Shown here: piece by piece, positions 33,159-41,773 of the stretch
How positions within the stretch are numbered: the first letter of the stretch is position 1
Layout: each line of letters begins with the position of its first letter
From: Corynebacterium provencense
GTDB lineage: Bacteria > Actinomycetota > Actinomycetes > Mycobacteriales > Mycobacteriaceae
DNA: 51,614 nt
Direction: 5' to 3'
Assembly: GCA_900049755.1 (NCBI GenBank)
Contig: LT160593.1
Location: forward strand, 223,969 to 275,582
The notes under the pieces: generated by a model
Database searches by the model: none
The model's input: the letters and a program-made list of their open reading frames with translations, nothing else
Told to the model about the DNA's origin: nothing
Made by a program: the position numbers and the translations under genes

Positions 33159-34421
33159 ATGACCGTGCGCTTCATCTGGGGGACCTCCGGATCCGGCCTG
33201 TCCGAGCACGCCTGGGCCACGGCCGAATCCACCGGTGCCGCGTGGGTGGGCAACGACGCCGCCGCACATATCTCGCTCCTGCGACCTACGGTCCGTCAGG
33301 AGCTCGCCTTCGGCATGGAACAGCAGGGGGTGCCCAGGGAGGAGATGGAGTCCCGCATCAGTGCCGCCGTGCACCTGTGGGGACTGGAGGAGATCACCGG
33401 TCAGGACCCGTCGGCACTGTCTACCGGGCAGACCAGGCGGGTAGCCGTCGCCTCAGCGCTCCTGCGGGACCCGGGGGCTCTCGTCCTCGACTGTCCGACA
33501 GACGGACTGGACGCCGCCGCCGTGGACACCCTGGCCGCCACGCTCGTACGGTTCAGCCGCACGGTCGGTGACGTGACCGTCTACGACCGGTTCGCCACGC
33601 CCCTGACAGCCCTCGCCGACGAGCAGTTCAGGCTGACCGACGGGCATCTCGTCGCCGCGCCGGCACCGCGGCCCGAGGTTCCTGCCACTGTTTCCGCCAC
33701 GGTTCCCGCACCGCCGGGGGACGCCGTCCTCGACTGCGATCTCACCGTGGTGAACGGCGCGTTCACGCTCCGGGCGTCCCTGACCGCTTTCGCGGGCCAG
33801 GTCACCCACCTTGCGGGGCCGAACGGGTCGGGGAAGACCACCCTCATGCTCGCAGTGGCCGGACTGCGGCCGTCAGAGGGACGCCTCCACGCCCCCGCCG
33901 TCACCGGCTGGGCACCCACCGGGATGGACGCCGCGTTCTCCAGGCGCACCGTCGCCAGGGAACTGGAGGTGGGCACCGACGCGGACCACGCGGAGGCGGC
34001 GCTCCGGTGGGTGGGGCTGGAGCGGTGGCGTGACGTGCACCCGTTGGACGTGCCCAGTGCCGCACGCAGGATGGTCGCGGTCGCTGCAGCACTGGTGAGG
34101 GGGCCGGAACTGCTGCTCGTCGATGAGCCGACGGTGGGGCTCGACGCGCCGGGCCACGGGTGGCTCGCCGGGGTCCTGCGCCGGTACGCGGCGGGGGACT
34201 ACCACCGTGAACTGGGGAGGGACGGGGTACGTCCGGCGGTGGTGTGGACCTGTCATGACGCGGACTTCGCCGCGGCGGTCAGCCTCGCCCTTCTCCCCAT
34301 CCAGATGTCTACCAGCCACACGGGCCCCATTGCCCGTTGCACCTTCCGGAACAACCCCCGGAACCGCCCCTGCCCGGGCACCTCAGGTCGGCCGCGACCC
34401 CCAGCCAGCGGACGCGACTGA
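33159..34421 (+). CDS. Fused double ECF ATPase with one degenerate active site
   Basis: The protein has 420 residues and two ABC ATPase domains. Domain 1 (about 1-170) has a broken Walker A (GTSGSGLSEHA, no Lys) and Walker B DCPTDGLD (catalytic Glu to Cys), but a good signature LSTGQTRRVAVASALL. Domain 2 (about 190-390) has an intact Walker A GPNGSGKTTLM and VDEPTVGLD, but its signature is replaced by DVPSAARRMVAVAAAL. The dimer should therefore have one working and one dead site. The last ~35 codons read through a 79-bp repeat and look unlike any ATPase tail. The start is ATG 33159, 58 bases after EcfT. Confidence 0.85.
   Translation: MTVRFIWGTSGSGLSEHAWATAESTGAAWVGNDAAAHISLLRPTVRQELAFGMEQQGVPREEMESRISAAVHLWGLEEITGQDPSALSTGQTRRVAVASALLRDPGALVLDCPTDGLDAAAVDTLAATLVRFSRTVGDVTVYDRFATPLTALADEQFRLTDGHLVAAPAPRPEVPATVSATVPAPPGDAVLDCDLTVVNGAFTLRASLTAFAGQVTHLAGPNGSGKTTLMLAVAGLRPSEGRLHAPAVTGWAPTGMDAAFSRRTVARELEVGTDADHAEAALRWVGLERWRDVHPLDVPSAARRMVAVAAALVRGPELLLVDEPTVGLDAPGHGWLAGVLRRYAAGDYHRELGRDGVRPAVVWTCHDADFAAAVSLALLPIQMSTSHTGPIARCTFRNNPRNRPCPGTSGRPRPPASGRD
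34322..34400 (+). repeat. 79-bp element, copy B (3' end of ECF ATPase gene)
   Basis: This is the second copy of the element at 31461-31539, 82% identical without gaps and in the same orientation. It overlaps the last codons of the fused ATPase, so the protein tail is translated from repeat sequence. The CCTCAG/CTGAGG stem of copy A is not preserved here, which argues for decay or a different fold. Confidence 0.8.
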
Positions 34422-34460
34422 GGGACGCCGGGGGCCGGGGGCGGGGGCCGGGCACAGCAG

Positions 34461-34490
34461 AACCCGGCCGCAGGCGGGTGTGGCCGGGTT
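34461..34490. terminator. Strong bidirectional terminator
   Basis: AACCCGGCC at 34461-34469 pairs perfectly with GGCCGGGTT at 34482-34490 (9 bp, 12-base loop). It separates the ECF operon from the convergent Hsp20 gene. A long T-run is absent. Confidence 0.75.
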
Positions 34491-34567
34491 CTCCGGAGAT
34501 GTCGTGTGTCTCCTGCTGACCAACGTCACTGCAGGGGAGGTGTTACAGCGCAGGCGTCAAGAACCGC

Positions 34568-35110
34568 TCAGGCTTCGACGGCGGGTGCGGTCGGTGCCGC
34601 GTCGACGGTCTCCGGCGCAGCTGCCGTCACGGTCTCCGGGGTGGAGGCGCTGTGGGTGACGGCGATCCTGCGGGTCTTGGCACGTTCTGCGACAGGCAGG
34701 GTGACTGTCAGCACTCCGTCGGAGTAGTCGGCGGTGATCTTCTCGGTGTTGACCGTGTCGCCGACGGAGATCTGGCGCCGGTAGGAACCCGAGAACCGTT
34801 CGTTCGCCAGCCAGGTGGCTCCGGACCTGCCTGAGGTCCCGTTGGCCTGGGCGTCACCCCGGGCGTCCCCGGTGGTGTCGGCGGCCGGTCCGGTGGTCCT
34901 CTCCGCGGTGATGGTGAGGATTCCGTTGTCGATGTCGATCCCGATGGATTCGGGCGAGACTCCCGGGAGGTCGGCGGTGAGGGTGAAGCCGTCCTCGGTC
35001 TTCACCAGGTCCAGCGGCATGAAGCGGGGAGCACGGGTGGCGGGGGTGCCGAAGAACTCGCGCGCGACGTGGTCGAGGGGGGCGAAGGGGTCGAGGCGGA
35101 AGCTGGTCAT
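34568..35110 (-). CDS. Hsp20/alpha-crystallin small heat-shock protein
   Basis: The protein has 180 residues from ATG 35110 (AAAGGACAG upstream). The alpha-crystallin domain spans about 35-140: RFMPLDLVKTEDGFTLTADLPGVSPESIGIDIDNGILTITAERT, then FSGSYRRQISVGDTVNTEKITADYSDGVLTVTLPVAE. The Ala/Thr-rich tail has no clear IxI motif. It holds unfolded proteins for refolding. A HAIR-like inverted repeat 47 bases upstream suggests HspR control. The frame extending to 35176 is not used. Confidence 0.93.
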   Translation of the reverse strand: MTSFRLDPFAPLDHVAREFFGTPATRAPRFMPLDLVKTEDGFTLTADLPGVSPESIGIDIDNGILTITAERTTGPAADTTGDARGDAQANGTSGRSGATWLANERFSGSYRRQISVGDTVNTEKITADYSDGVLTVTLPVAERAKTRRIAVTHSASTPETVTAAAPETVDAAPTAPAVEA

Positions 35111-35156
35111 TGTACTGTCCTTTCTGCCCCGGTGAATCCGGGGAACGGTCTCAAAA

Positions 35157-35177
35157 CTTGCTTGCACCACACTCAAC
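35157..35177. promoter_or_regulatory. HAIR-like (HspR) operator
   Basis: CTTGCTT-N7-ACTCAAC resembles the HspR-associated inverted repeat CTTGAGT-N7-ACTCAAG at 11 of 14 positions with the exact spacer. It lies in the Hsp20 promoter region, which fits heat-shock repression by HspR. Confidence 0.65.
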
Positions 35178-35298
35178 TCTTGCGGGGGAGGATCTATTCC
35201 CGACCGGGCACATTTTTCCCGTTCAGTTTCGGTGTGACGGGGGTCCTGGGGGTAGCGTCTCGGGGTGACGCAACTGACAGTCTCCCGAAAGGAACACG

Positions 35299-36516
35299 GT
35301 GTACACTCCCGACGCCATCGGCACTCCGGGCGCCGCCAACGCCACGAAAGTCCTTCTCCTCGGTTCCGGTGAACTCGGGCGTGAGGTCACCGTCGCACTG
35401 CAACGGCTCGGCGTCGAGGTCCACGCCGTCGACCGGTACGCAGGGGCACCGGCACAGCGGGTCGCAGATTTCCACTACACCGTCGACATGACTGATCCGC
35501 AGATGATCCGTGGCCTGGTCGAGGAGATCCGTCCGGACTTCGTCGTCCCGGAGATCGAGGCCCTGGCCACCGGCGCCCTCCAGGAACTGGAGGACGAGCA
35601 GCTCACCACGGTGATCCCCACCGCGCGGGCGACGAGGTTGACGATGAACAGGGAGGGGATCAGGACACTCGCCGACCGGGAACTCGGGCTGCCGAGCTCC
35701 CGGCACGTCTTCGCCTCCTCCTTCGAGGAGTTCCGGGACGGTGTCCGGCAGATCGGGATCCCCTGCGTGGTCAAACCGGTAATGAGCTCCTCAGGCAAGG
35801 GACAGTCCTACATCCGGTCAGCGGAGGACATCGCCCCGGCATGGGAGTACGCGATGAGCGGTGGGCGGGTCCACTCCGAGAGGGTGATCATCGAGCAGTT
35901 CGTGCCCTTCGACTACGAGATCACACTTCTCACGGTGCGGTCGGTGGATCCGGCGACGGGGGAGGACGCCACGTGGTTCTGCGAACCGATCGGTCACCGG
36001 CAGGAGCACGGCGACTACGTCGAATCCTGGCAGCCGGCACAGATGAGCACCGAGGCACTGGAGGCCGCACGCTCGGTGGCCGCGAGGATCACCGGTGCTC
36101 TCGGCGGACGTGGAGTGTTCGGGGTCGAACTGTTCGTCAAGGGCAATGACGTGTACTTCTCCGAGGTCAGCCCCCGCCCGCACGACACCGGCATGGTGAC
36201 CATGGGGTCGCAGCGGTTCAGTGAGTTCGACCTGCACGCACGGGCGATCCTGGGACTGCCGATCGACACCACCCTGATCTCCCCCGGGGCGTCCGCGGTG
36301 ATCTACGGTGACGTCGAGGGCAGGGCCCCGTCCTACGCGGGTCTGGCGCAGGCACTGGCCGTGCCGGAATCCGACGTGCGGATCTTCGGTAAGCCGGAGA
36401 GTCATGTCCGTCGCAGGATGGGGGTGGCGTTCGCGACGGCCGAGGACACGGACACCGCCCGCAGGAACGCCAGACAGGCCGCGGACGCCGTGACCCTGAG
36501 CGTCAGCGGCGAATAG
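35299..36516 (+). CDS. purT: Formate-dependent phosphoribosylglycinamide formyltransferase
   Basis: The protein has 405 residues of the ATP-grasp family. It formylates GAR with formate and ATP in purine synthesis. Seen are [20 protein letters not shown] at residues 15-34, VPEIEALAT near 75, the ATP-grasp loop [17 protein letters not shown] near 158, and the metal site [28 protein letters not shown] near 273-300. GTG 35299 has AAAGGAA 7 bases upstream. It is alone on its strand, divergent from Hsp20. PurA, also in this window, acts later in the same pathway. Confidence 0.96.
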   Translation: MYTPDAIGTPGAANATKVLLLGSGELGREVTVALQRLGVEVHAVDRYAGAPAQRVADFHYTVDMTDPQMIRGLVEEIRPDFVVPEIEALATGALQELEDEQLTTVIPTARATRLTMNREGIRTLADRELGLPSSRHVFASSFEEFRDGVRQIGIPCVVKPVMSSSGKGQSYIRSAEDIAPAWEYAMSGGRVHSERVIIEQFVPFDYEITLLTVRSVDPATGEDATWFCEPIGHRQEHGDYVESWQPAQMSTEALEAARSVAARITGALGGRGVFGVELFVKGNDVYFSEVSPRPHDTGMVTMGSQRFSEFDLHARAILGLPIDTTLISPGASAVIYGDVEGRAPSYAGLAQALAVPESDVRIFGKPESHVRRRMGVAFATAEDTDTARRNARQAADAVTLSVSGE

Positions 36517-36574
36517 CCGGCGGCCCGCTCAGACGGGTTTCACGGGGGACACCTGCCGTGCTCCCGGGGCCCGG

Positions 36575-37357
36575 TCAGTCCTCCCCGTGGAAGACCTCGA
36601 TCTCCACCTGCACGAGCCACCCCTCCACCGGCTGCTGGGCGACCCCCACGGTGACGAGGGTGGGGCGGGTGGGGTTGACCGTGCCCGGGTACAGATCCTC
36701 GACCGTCGAGGGGCGGGTCGTCCTCGTCGTCGCCGGTGCAGTGGATGACCGGCCGGTCGTGGCCGGTGAGGTCTCGTCGGGACCGGCCGGGGTGGTGGAC
36801 AGCGCCACAGGCGGCGGTGGAGTGGACAGCGCCACAGTGGTCGACACGGTGGTGGTCTCCACCGGTTCCGGGAGGAGGGAGTCCCCGTTGTCCCGGTCGA
36901 TGTTGGCGAAGTAGCGGCGGTAGGCACGCTGCCACCCGTCGAAGTCTGCGCCTGCCGCCCCGTCAGGTGCCAGGTAGGCCCTGACTGTGCCGACCTCGTA
37001 GAACTCCAGACCCCGGGAGGTCAGCAGGTCGTCGAGCTTGCCGAGGACCTGGAGCGACTGGGCCTCGGTCAGACTCATTCCCGCGGGCAGACGTCCTTCA
37101 CTGTCGAGCAGTCTGCGTTCCACGTAGGCCAGTGGGGACCCTTCCCCGACGAAGAAGTTCACCCGGTCGGGACCGATCGCCGAGGAACGGAAGACCGAGG
37201 CGTCGGCAGGGGCCGAGATGCCCGCGGCCGCAGGATCGGTCTCACTGTCGACCTCACTGTAGAACACCGCTTTGTCTGCGCATCCGGCGGCGCAGGTCAG
37301 CAGTACCGCCCCTGCAGCGAGGGCGACCACGCGCGGGATTCCGTGGTCAGCTCTCAT
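36575..37357 (-). CDS. Putative lipoprotein with Thr/Pro-rich linker
   Basis: The protein has 260 residues. A signal peptide ends near CAAGC at residue 26, which is compatible with a lipobox (-3 Ala is weak). A small folded part follows (SSAIGPDRVNFFVGEGSPLAYVERRLLDSEGRLPAGM; LDDLLTSRGLEFYEVGTVRAYLAPD, about 55-150). Then comes a Thr/Pro/Ser-rich stretch (165-225), part of it a DNA repeat, and a short end. It should sit at the cell surface. I do not recognise the family. Confidence 0.7.
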   Translation of the reverse strand: MRADHGIPRVVALAAGAVLLTCAAGCADKAVFYSEVDSETDPAAAGISAPADASVFRSSAIGPDRVNFFVGEGSPLAYVERRLLDSEGRLPAGMSLTEAQSLQVLGKLDDLLTSRGLEFYEVGTVRAYLAPDGAAGADFDGWQRAYRRYFANIDRDNGDSLLPEPVETTTVSTTVALSTPPPPVALSTTPAGPDETSPATTGRSSTAPATTRTTRPSTVEDLYPGTVNPTRPTLVTVGVAQQPVEGWLVQVEIEVFHGED

Positions 37358-37489
37358 GGTGAACCCTCATTGTCCGTCCTCCGTGGTTCTGCGGTTCCTG
37401 TATGCCTGTTCCCGGGTCTCTCAGCGCCTCTCAGTGCCTCTCAGCGCCTCACATGGCCTCATAAGGCCTCTCCACCCTGATCATACGAA

Positions 37490-38488
37490 TCACACGGACA
37501 CGGAGCCGCTGACGCGCCCTGTGGAGGTCCCCGCCGTGTCTCCGTCCGGGACCGTCCCCGGTTCCACAGCCGGGATCCGGCACCCGGGGCGTCCGCAGTG
37601 GGAGGTCGCCGGCTGCGCGGCACAGTTGTCGCAGATGAGGACCATGTCCCGGCAGCTGTCGTTGATGCAGTTGCGGTAGGTGTTGGTCGCGGTTCCGCAG
37701 TGGATGCAGTGGCCGAGTTCCGCGGCGTCCCCGCTGAACTCCACGTGCATGCGCCGGTCGAAGACGTACAGTGACCCCTCCCACAGGCCGTGGTCGCCGA
37801 ACTGCTCCCCGTAGCGGACGATCCCGCCGTCCAGCTGGTAGACCTCCCGGAATCCCCGGTCCACCATGAGCTTGCTGAGAACCTCACATCGGACGCCTCC
37901 GGTGCAGTAGGTGACGACAGGCCGGTCACGGAGGTCGTCGTACTTCCCTGAATCCAGTTCACCGAGGAAGTCCCTGGTGGTGTCCACGTCCGGGACGACC
38001 GCTCCACGGAACTTTCCGATGGCGGCCTCCATGGCGTTCCGTCCGTCGAAGAAGACGACCTCGTCGCCCCGTTCGGCAACCAGGTCGTTGACCTGGACGG
38101 GAGAGAGGTGCACCCCGCCCCCGACAACCCCGTGTTCGTCGACCTCGATACTGTCGGGCACGCCGAAGGTGACGATCTCGTCGCGGACCTTGACCGACAG
38201 CCGCGGGAAGTCACCGGCAGAACCTGCGGACCACTTGAAGTCGATGTCGTGGAAGGCCGGGTAGGTGCGGGTGCTCCGGATGTAGGCCTTGACGGCGTCG
38301 AGGGTGCCTCCGACTGTGCCGTTGATGCCGTGGCGGCTGATGATGATCCGTCCCCGGAGTCCGAGGGACTCGCACAGGGTGCGCTGCCAGAGCATCACTG
38401 CGCCGGGATCGGACAGCGGTGTGAAGCGGTAGTACAGGAGAATGCGGGATTCGGTCACGCGTGTGAGTGTAGGCGGGCCGGCCGGCAT
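37490..38488 (-). CDS. trhO: tRNA uridine(34) hydroxylase (rhodanese-related, TrhO/YceA)
   Basis: The protein has up to 332 residues. It adds the 5-hydroxyl to U34 of certain tRNAs using a catalytic rhodanese cysteine. The active-site loop [12 protein letters not shown] lies near 193-204, preceded by the acylphosphatase-like N-terminus ([15 protein letters not shown] near 48-62), and a C-terminal Cys-rich zinc region is present ([15 protein letters not shown] near 258). The start is ATG 38488 or, more likely from homology to the family, GTG 38458 ([12 protein letters not shown]), where TACACT lies 7 bases upstream and suggests a leaderless start. It follows the GNAT gene directly (1-base gap). 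Confidence 0.9.
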   Translation of the reverse strand: MPAGPPTLTRVTESRILLYYRFTPLSDPGAVMLWQRTLCESLGLRGRIIISRHGINGTVGGTLDAVKAYIRSTRTYPAFHDIDFKWSAGSAGDFPRLSVKVRDEIVTFGVPDSIEVDEHGVVGGGVHLSPVQVNDLVAERGDEVVFFDGRNAMEAAIGKFRGAVVPDVDTTRDFLGELDSGKYDDLRDRPVVTYCTGGVRCEVLSKLMVDRGFREVYQLDGGIVRYGEQFGDHGLWEGSLYVFDRRMHVEFSGDAAELGHCIHCGTATNTYRNCINDSCRDMVLICDNCAAQPATSHCGRPGCRIPAVEPGTVPDGDTAGTSTGRVSGSVSV

Positions 38489-38489
38489 C

Positions 38490-39035
38490 TCAGAGGGTGA
38501 GGTGCATCTCCTGGTGCGCGATACCCTCCACGGTGAACGGTTCGCCGACAGGCTCGAAACCGTAGGAGGCGTAGAACGGCTGGGTCGCGACCTGGGCGTC
38601 GATCTTCACGACCGCCTGCTGACTCACCGGGTCCAGTGCGGCGGCGCGACCCCGTGCGACGTCGAGTGTCGCCTCGACGATTCTGCGGGCGACGCCGAAG
38701 CCGCGGAATTCCGGCAGTACGGCGAGGCGTCCTATCTGCTGTTCTTCGGCCGGCCCGAAGATGCGCGCGGTACCGATGAGCTTCAGCGGGGACCCCGGGT
38801 CGGGGGTGCCCCACCGCAGGTCCGCACCGGGGTGGATGTAGGCGAGGACATGGTGGGTGCCGGGTTCGGCGTCCGCGTCGTCGATCTCGGCGAAGCTCGT
38901 GTGCTGTTCGTTGACAAATGTGTCCACACGCAGCTTGTACAGGGCATGGACCTGGCCGGGGGTCATGGCGAGCAGTTGTTTGCCGGTGATGTGGACGTCG
39001 GGGGTCTCTGAGGAGATGTCCTGGCTGTCGGTCAT
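38490..39035 (-). CDS. ElaA-type GNAT acetyltransferase
   Basis: The protein has 181 residues. The acetyl-CoA loop is visible as [23 protein letters not shown] near 95-117, after [27 protein letters not shown] near 30-56, typical of the ElaA subgroup. The C-terminus has [24 protein letters not shown], the second conserved ElaA block. The substrate is unknown. It precedes trhO with a one-base gap, so the two are probably one transcript. Confidence 0.87.
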   Translation of the reverse strand: MTDSQDISSETPDVHITGKQLLAMTPGQVHALYKLRVDTFVNEQHTSFAEIDDADAEPGTHHVLAYIHPGADLRWGTPDPGSPLKLIGTARIFGPAEEQQIGRLAVLPEFRGFGVARRIVEATLDVARGRAAALDPVSQQAVVKIDAQVATQPFYASYGFEPVGEPFTVEGIAHQEMHLTL

Positions 39036-39210
39036 GTCGATCAGGATAGTCCGGGACCCGTGGGGAGAGGGAGGATCGCGGAAAGTCTGTCCCTGCCGTG
39101 TCTTCTGCCGGGCACCGGTTTCTCCGGAGGAACTGCGGCGGACAGGGACGCCGTGGCCGGCGCAGAATGCCGAACTTATGTGATGTTCATCACAGTCAAG
39201 TCCTCGTCTG

Positions 39211-39246
39211 AGTCCTCGACTATTAGTGGGGTAAATATCGAGGACT
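39211..39246. repeat. 9-bp inverted repeat, 18-base spacer
   Basis: AGTCCTCGA and TCGAGGACT flank an AT-rich spacer, with a direct half-copy AGTCCTCG at 39199-39206. It is operator-like, or could form a hairpin of a terminator or attenuator. Confidence 0.7.
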
Positions 39247-39336
39247 TAGGCTACCATACGTGTCAAGTGTGCGGCTTGAATAATGGCCCTGAACAGGTAA
39301 GTTCCGACGTGTCACCCTCGGCACGGACGGAAGGAA

Positions 39337-39354
39337 ACATATGTCGGCATATGT
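39337..39354. repeat. ACATATG-TCGG-CATATGT palindrome
   Basis: A perfect 7-bp inverted repeat with a 4-base spacer covers an ATG (39341) that has GGAAGG 5-10 bases before it. The frame from this ATG (to 39661) is antisense to nearly all of the XRE gene and is probably a shadow frame. Confidence 0.55.
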
Positions 39355-39373
39355 GAAGGCATATCTGGAACGG

Positions 39374-39679
39374 TCAGGACAGACGGTTGCGACTGTCGGC
39401 TGCGTCCCGCTCCTCGGCAAGTCTCAGCAGTTCGCTGGGGCGGACCCCGAGGGCGTCCGCGAACCTGCCGAGGATGTCCACCGTCAGGCTGGTCTGACCC
39501 TGCTCGATGCGGATGACGCCGCGCTTGCTGATCCCCACCGCCGCCGCCAGCTGGGTCTGTGTCAGTCCCCTGGCGTGCCGGAGGTCGCAGATCGTGTTCC
39601 CCAGGCTCATCCGACGCCGCTCCTGCACTGCGAGCTGGGCCTCGCTGAGATGGGCGGATGACTGGGGCATGACGCCCAT
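39374..39679 (-). CDS. XRE-family transcription regulator
   Basis: The protein has 101 residues and a HTH_3 domain near residues 28-83: LRHARGLTQTQLAAAVGISKRGVIRIEQGQTSLTVDILGRFADALGV. The first 27 residues are hydrophilic, and the start could be ATG 39679 or ATG 39670. Such small XRE proteins usually bind palindromic operators near their own gene. It is divergent from the membrane-protein/protease operon at 39827, with 147 bases between, so it is the likely local regulator. No toxin partner is visible. Confidence 0.85.
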   Translation of the reverse strand: MGVMPQSSAHLSEAQLAVQERRRMSLGNTICDLRHARGLTQTQLAAAVGISKRGVIRIEQGQTSLTVDILGRFADALGVRPSELLRLAEERDAADSRNRLS

Positions 39680-39826
39680 TGTGCCTTACGGCACCTGACA
39701 GCTCCGCCGGCCGGTGCCGTCGGATACCGCCCGGAGCTGTTGATTACCACAGAAAGTGACAGTACTGTCACTACGGTCCCGTGTGCAACCACCACTGCCA
39801 CCGCAAGAGAAACAGGAGAAAACCAC

Positions 39827-40816
39827 ATGTCCCGGTACACCCTCTACCGATCACTCGGTCTAGACCGGAGCAGAGACCCGCAGCAGTTGGCGGCCCAGCT
39901 CGACCAGTGGCTGAAAATGCCGGACCAGGACGCCCTGCGCCTGGAGGAACTGCGGGTGGCCCGGGCCATCCTCGGCGACCCGTGGAAGAGGACCGAGTAC
40001 GACCGGCGGATCGACGACCCCGCCGCCGCCCCCATGTCGCTGGCGGAACTGACGGAGCTGGCCGCGTGGCAGCAGTACCCGGCGACCCCGGTCTGGTCGC
40101 AGGCTGCTGAGCCGGCGGTGGCTCCGACCGCCGGACAGAGGCAGGCGTATTCCGCGGCACAGGTCGTCTCCGCCGCCCCGGCTACCGCGGGGCGGGGAGC
40201 AGCAGCAGCCCTCGGCGTACTGTTCCTGTTCCTGGTGCTCAGTCTGTTCCTGAACTGGAAGAAGTTCACAAGCAGCTTCAGCTATGAAGGCGTGGACTTC
40301 GACTATGACATCGACCAGAAGGGGTACGGACGACTACTTGCCGACCTCGCCGCCGACGGACAGTCGCTTGACAGTACTTCCGAGATCCTCCCCTTCTACC
40401 TCTCAGGGATACTGCTCTCTCTGGTGCTGGTCCTTGTGGGATCAGGGCTTCTCGCGATGGGGAAGGCGCCCCGTTCCGCCACCGTGCTGGCTGGTGTCGG
40501 CGGCCTGGTCGCAGCACTTCTCGCTGTCCTGAACATGGCTGCGAACAACATGGACGACGCCATGGATTATTCAGAAGGTGCTGAGGACGTTGTTGAAGCG
40601 ATGCTCCGGGACGGCGAATTGTCCACCGGGCTCGGCTGCTTCATCGCCCTTGCCACCGGAATCCTGATCATAGTGGCAGCCGGATCTGCCTTCGTTCTGG
40701 TCCGTCGACAGCAACTCGCTCAGTCGGGATATGAGTGCCCGGGAAACTCGGGTTTCGGTGACCACCCGGACGCTGCTCCGATCTCGTCCCATCTCGCCTC
40801 CGGCAACCGGATCTGA
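39827..40816 (+). CDS. Membrane protein with degenerate J-domain-like N-terminus
   Basis: The protein has 329 residues from ATG 39827 (AGGAGAAAA upstream). Residues 1-66 look like a J-domain remnant: YTLYRSLGLDRSRD at the start and ARAILGDPWKRTEYDRRI at 48-65, but the HPD loop that activates Hsp70 is missing. Three to four hydrophobic helices follow (about 125-142, 185-205, 213-232, 270-292). Function is unknown. It leads an operon with a secreted protease and a polytopic membrane protein. The stop (TGA) and next ATG are adjacent. Confidence 0.7.
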   Translation: MSRYTLYRSLGLDRSRDPQQLAAQLDQWLKMPDQDALRLEELRVARAILGDPWKRTEYDRRIDDPAAAPMSLAELTELAAWQQYPATPVWSQAAEPAVAPTAGQRQAYSAAQVVSAAPATAGRGAAAALGVLFLFLVLSLFLNWKKFTSSFSYEGVDFDYDIDQKGYGRLLADLAADGQSLDSTSEILPFYLSGILLSLVLVLVGSGLLAMGKAPRSATVLAGVGGLVAALLAVLNMAANNMDDAMDYSEGAEDVVEAMLRDGELSTGLGCFIALATGILIIVAAGSAFVLVRRQQLAQSGYECPGNSGFGDHPDAAPISSHLASGNRI

Positions 40817-41773
40817 ATGGCCGGGGAACTCACCAGAAAGATGACCAAAATGAAGACATCACGCGCAGCGGCGGGTATCTCCGCTCTCGCAGTCTCCCTC
40901 GTCCTCGCATCCTGCAGTGACGGTTCGACCGCCAAGGTCGTCGACAACTACACGCCACCGGCGACGTTCACGGACGCCGCTGACACGCAGGACCTTGGCA
41001 AACTGGACACCTCATCGCCGGAGAAGGTGGAACAGGATCCGGAAACCATTGAGAAGAGGGAAATCCTCCGGGACAGCGAGAGTTATCAGTACCTGTCCAC
41101 GCCGAACTACATCGAACCGGGTGCACGGTACTACGTCGATTCCGCAGAGGGGCTGGCCTCGTGCTCCTTCGGCTGGTTCGTCCAGGAGAAGGGCAACCGG
41201 GACGCAACCTACAACCTCACCGCCGGACACTGCGGTAACCCCGGAGACAAGGTCTACATGGATCCGAGTGGGACCGAGGATCCCCGACAGTTCATCGGGG
41301 TCGGTGAGTTCGTGTGGCAGGCATTCGACAGTGAGTCATCAGCGATGAACGGCGGCGATGACTATGCGCTCATCCAGTTCTACCCGGAACTCGTCGATGA
41401 GGACGTCATGACCGGTACCCCGAACTTCCAGATCTTCGGAAAACAGGGTGAACTGGAACTTGCAGGATGGGAGGATTCCACCTGGCTGGAGAAGAACAAA
41501 CCCTACATGTGTCGCCTCGGTTGGCGCTCCGGCATCACCTGCGGTGAATATCAGAAGATGGTGGATGATACGAATGTCGCCTTCGACGGTATCACCGATC
41601 ATGGTGATTCCGGCGGCGTGATCTGGGCATTCGATCCTGCGGACAGCTCCATGCACACAATTCAGGCCGTCGCCATCACCAGTTGGGTGAACTTCGCGGA
41701 GGATGCTGCGACCACCAACGGCAAGACCATCGACAAAGTGATGACAGGTATGGACCTGGGAGTCCTCGCATGA
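40817..41773 (+). CDS. Trypsin-like serine protease lipoprotein
   Basis: The protein has 318 residues. The lipobox LVLASC has its lipid Cys at residue 33 (ATG 40817 start; ATG 40850 would give a tighter signal peptide). The chymotrypsin-fold catalytic residues are seen in TAGHCG (His near 138), DDYALIQF (Asp near 182) and GDSGG (Ser near 265). It should be anchored on the outer face of the membrane and cut an envelope or extracellular protein. A spacer of about 70 acidic residues lies between lipobox and domain. It overlaps the next start by 4 bases. Confidence 0.88.
   Translation: MAGELTRKMTKMKTSRAAAGISALAVSLVLASCSDGSTAKVVDNYTPPATFTDAADTQDLGKLDTSSPEKVEQDPETIEKREILRDSESYQYLSTPNYIEPGARYYVDSAEGLASCSFGWFVQEKGNRDATYNLTAGHCGNPGDKVYMDPSGTEDPRQFIGVGEFVWQAFDSESSAMNGGDDYALIQFYPELVDEDVMTGTPNFQIFGKQGELELAGWEDSTWLEKNKPYMCRLGWRSGITCGEYQKMVDDTNVAFDGITDHGDSGGVIWAFDPADSSMHTIQAVAITSWVNFAEDAATTNGKTIDKVMTGMDLGVLA

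Larger units (their letters stand above)
39036..39373. promoter_or_regulatory. Gene-free regulatory stretch with operator-like repeats
   Basis: These 338 bases separate the GNAT gene from the XRE gene (both minus strand). The part at 39185-39290 is AT-rich and contains AGTCCTCG at 39199, AGTCCTCGA at 39211 and its inverse TCGAGGACT at 39238. At 39337-39354 lies a second palindrome. I see no RNA gene. Confidence 0.55.

Noticed and set aside
39244..39258. DtxR-like iron box (CTTAGGCTACC)
   Set aside because: Only one half resembles the TTAGGTTAGCCTAACC consensus and no iron gene starts next to it.
39341..39661. Plus-strand ORF of 106 codons with a good ribosome site
   Set aside because: It is antisense to almost the whole XRE gene and its later residues are the reversed-frame pattern of that gene; kept only as a palindrome note.
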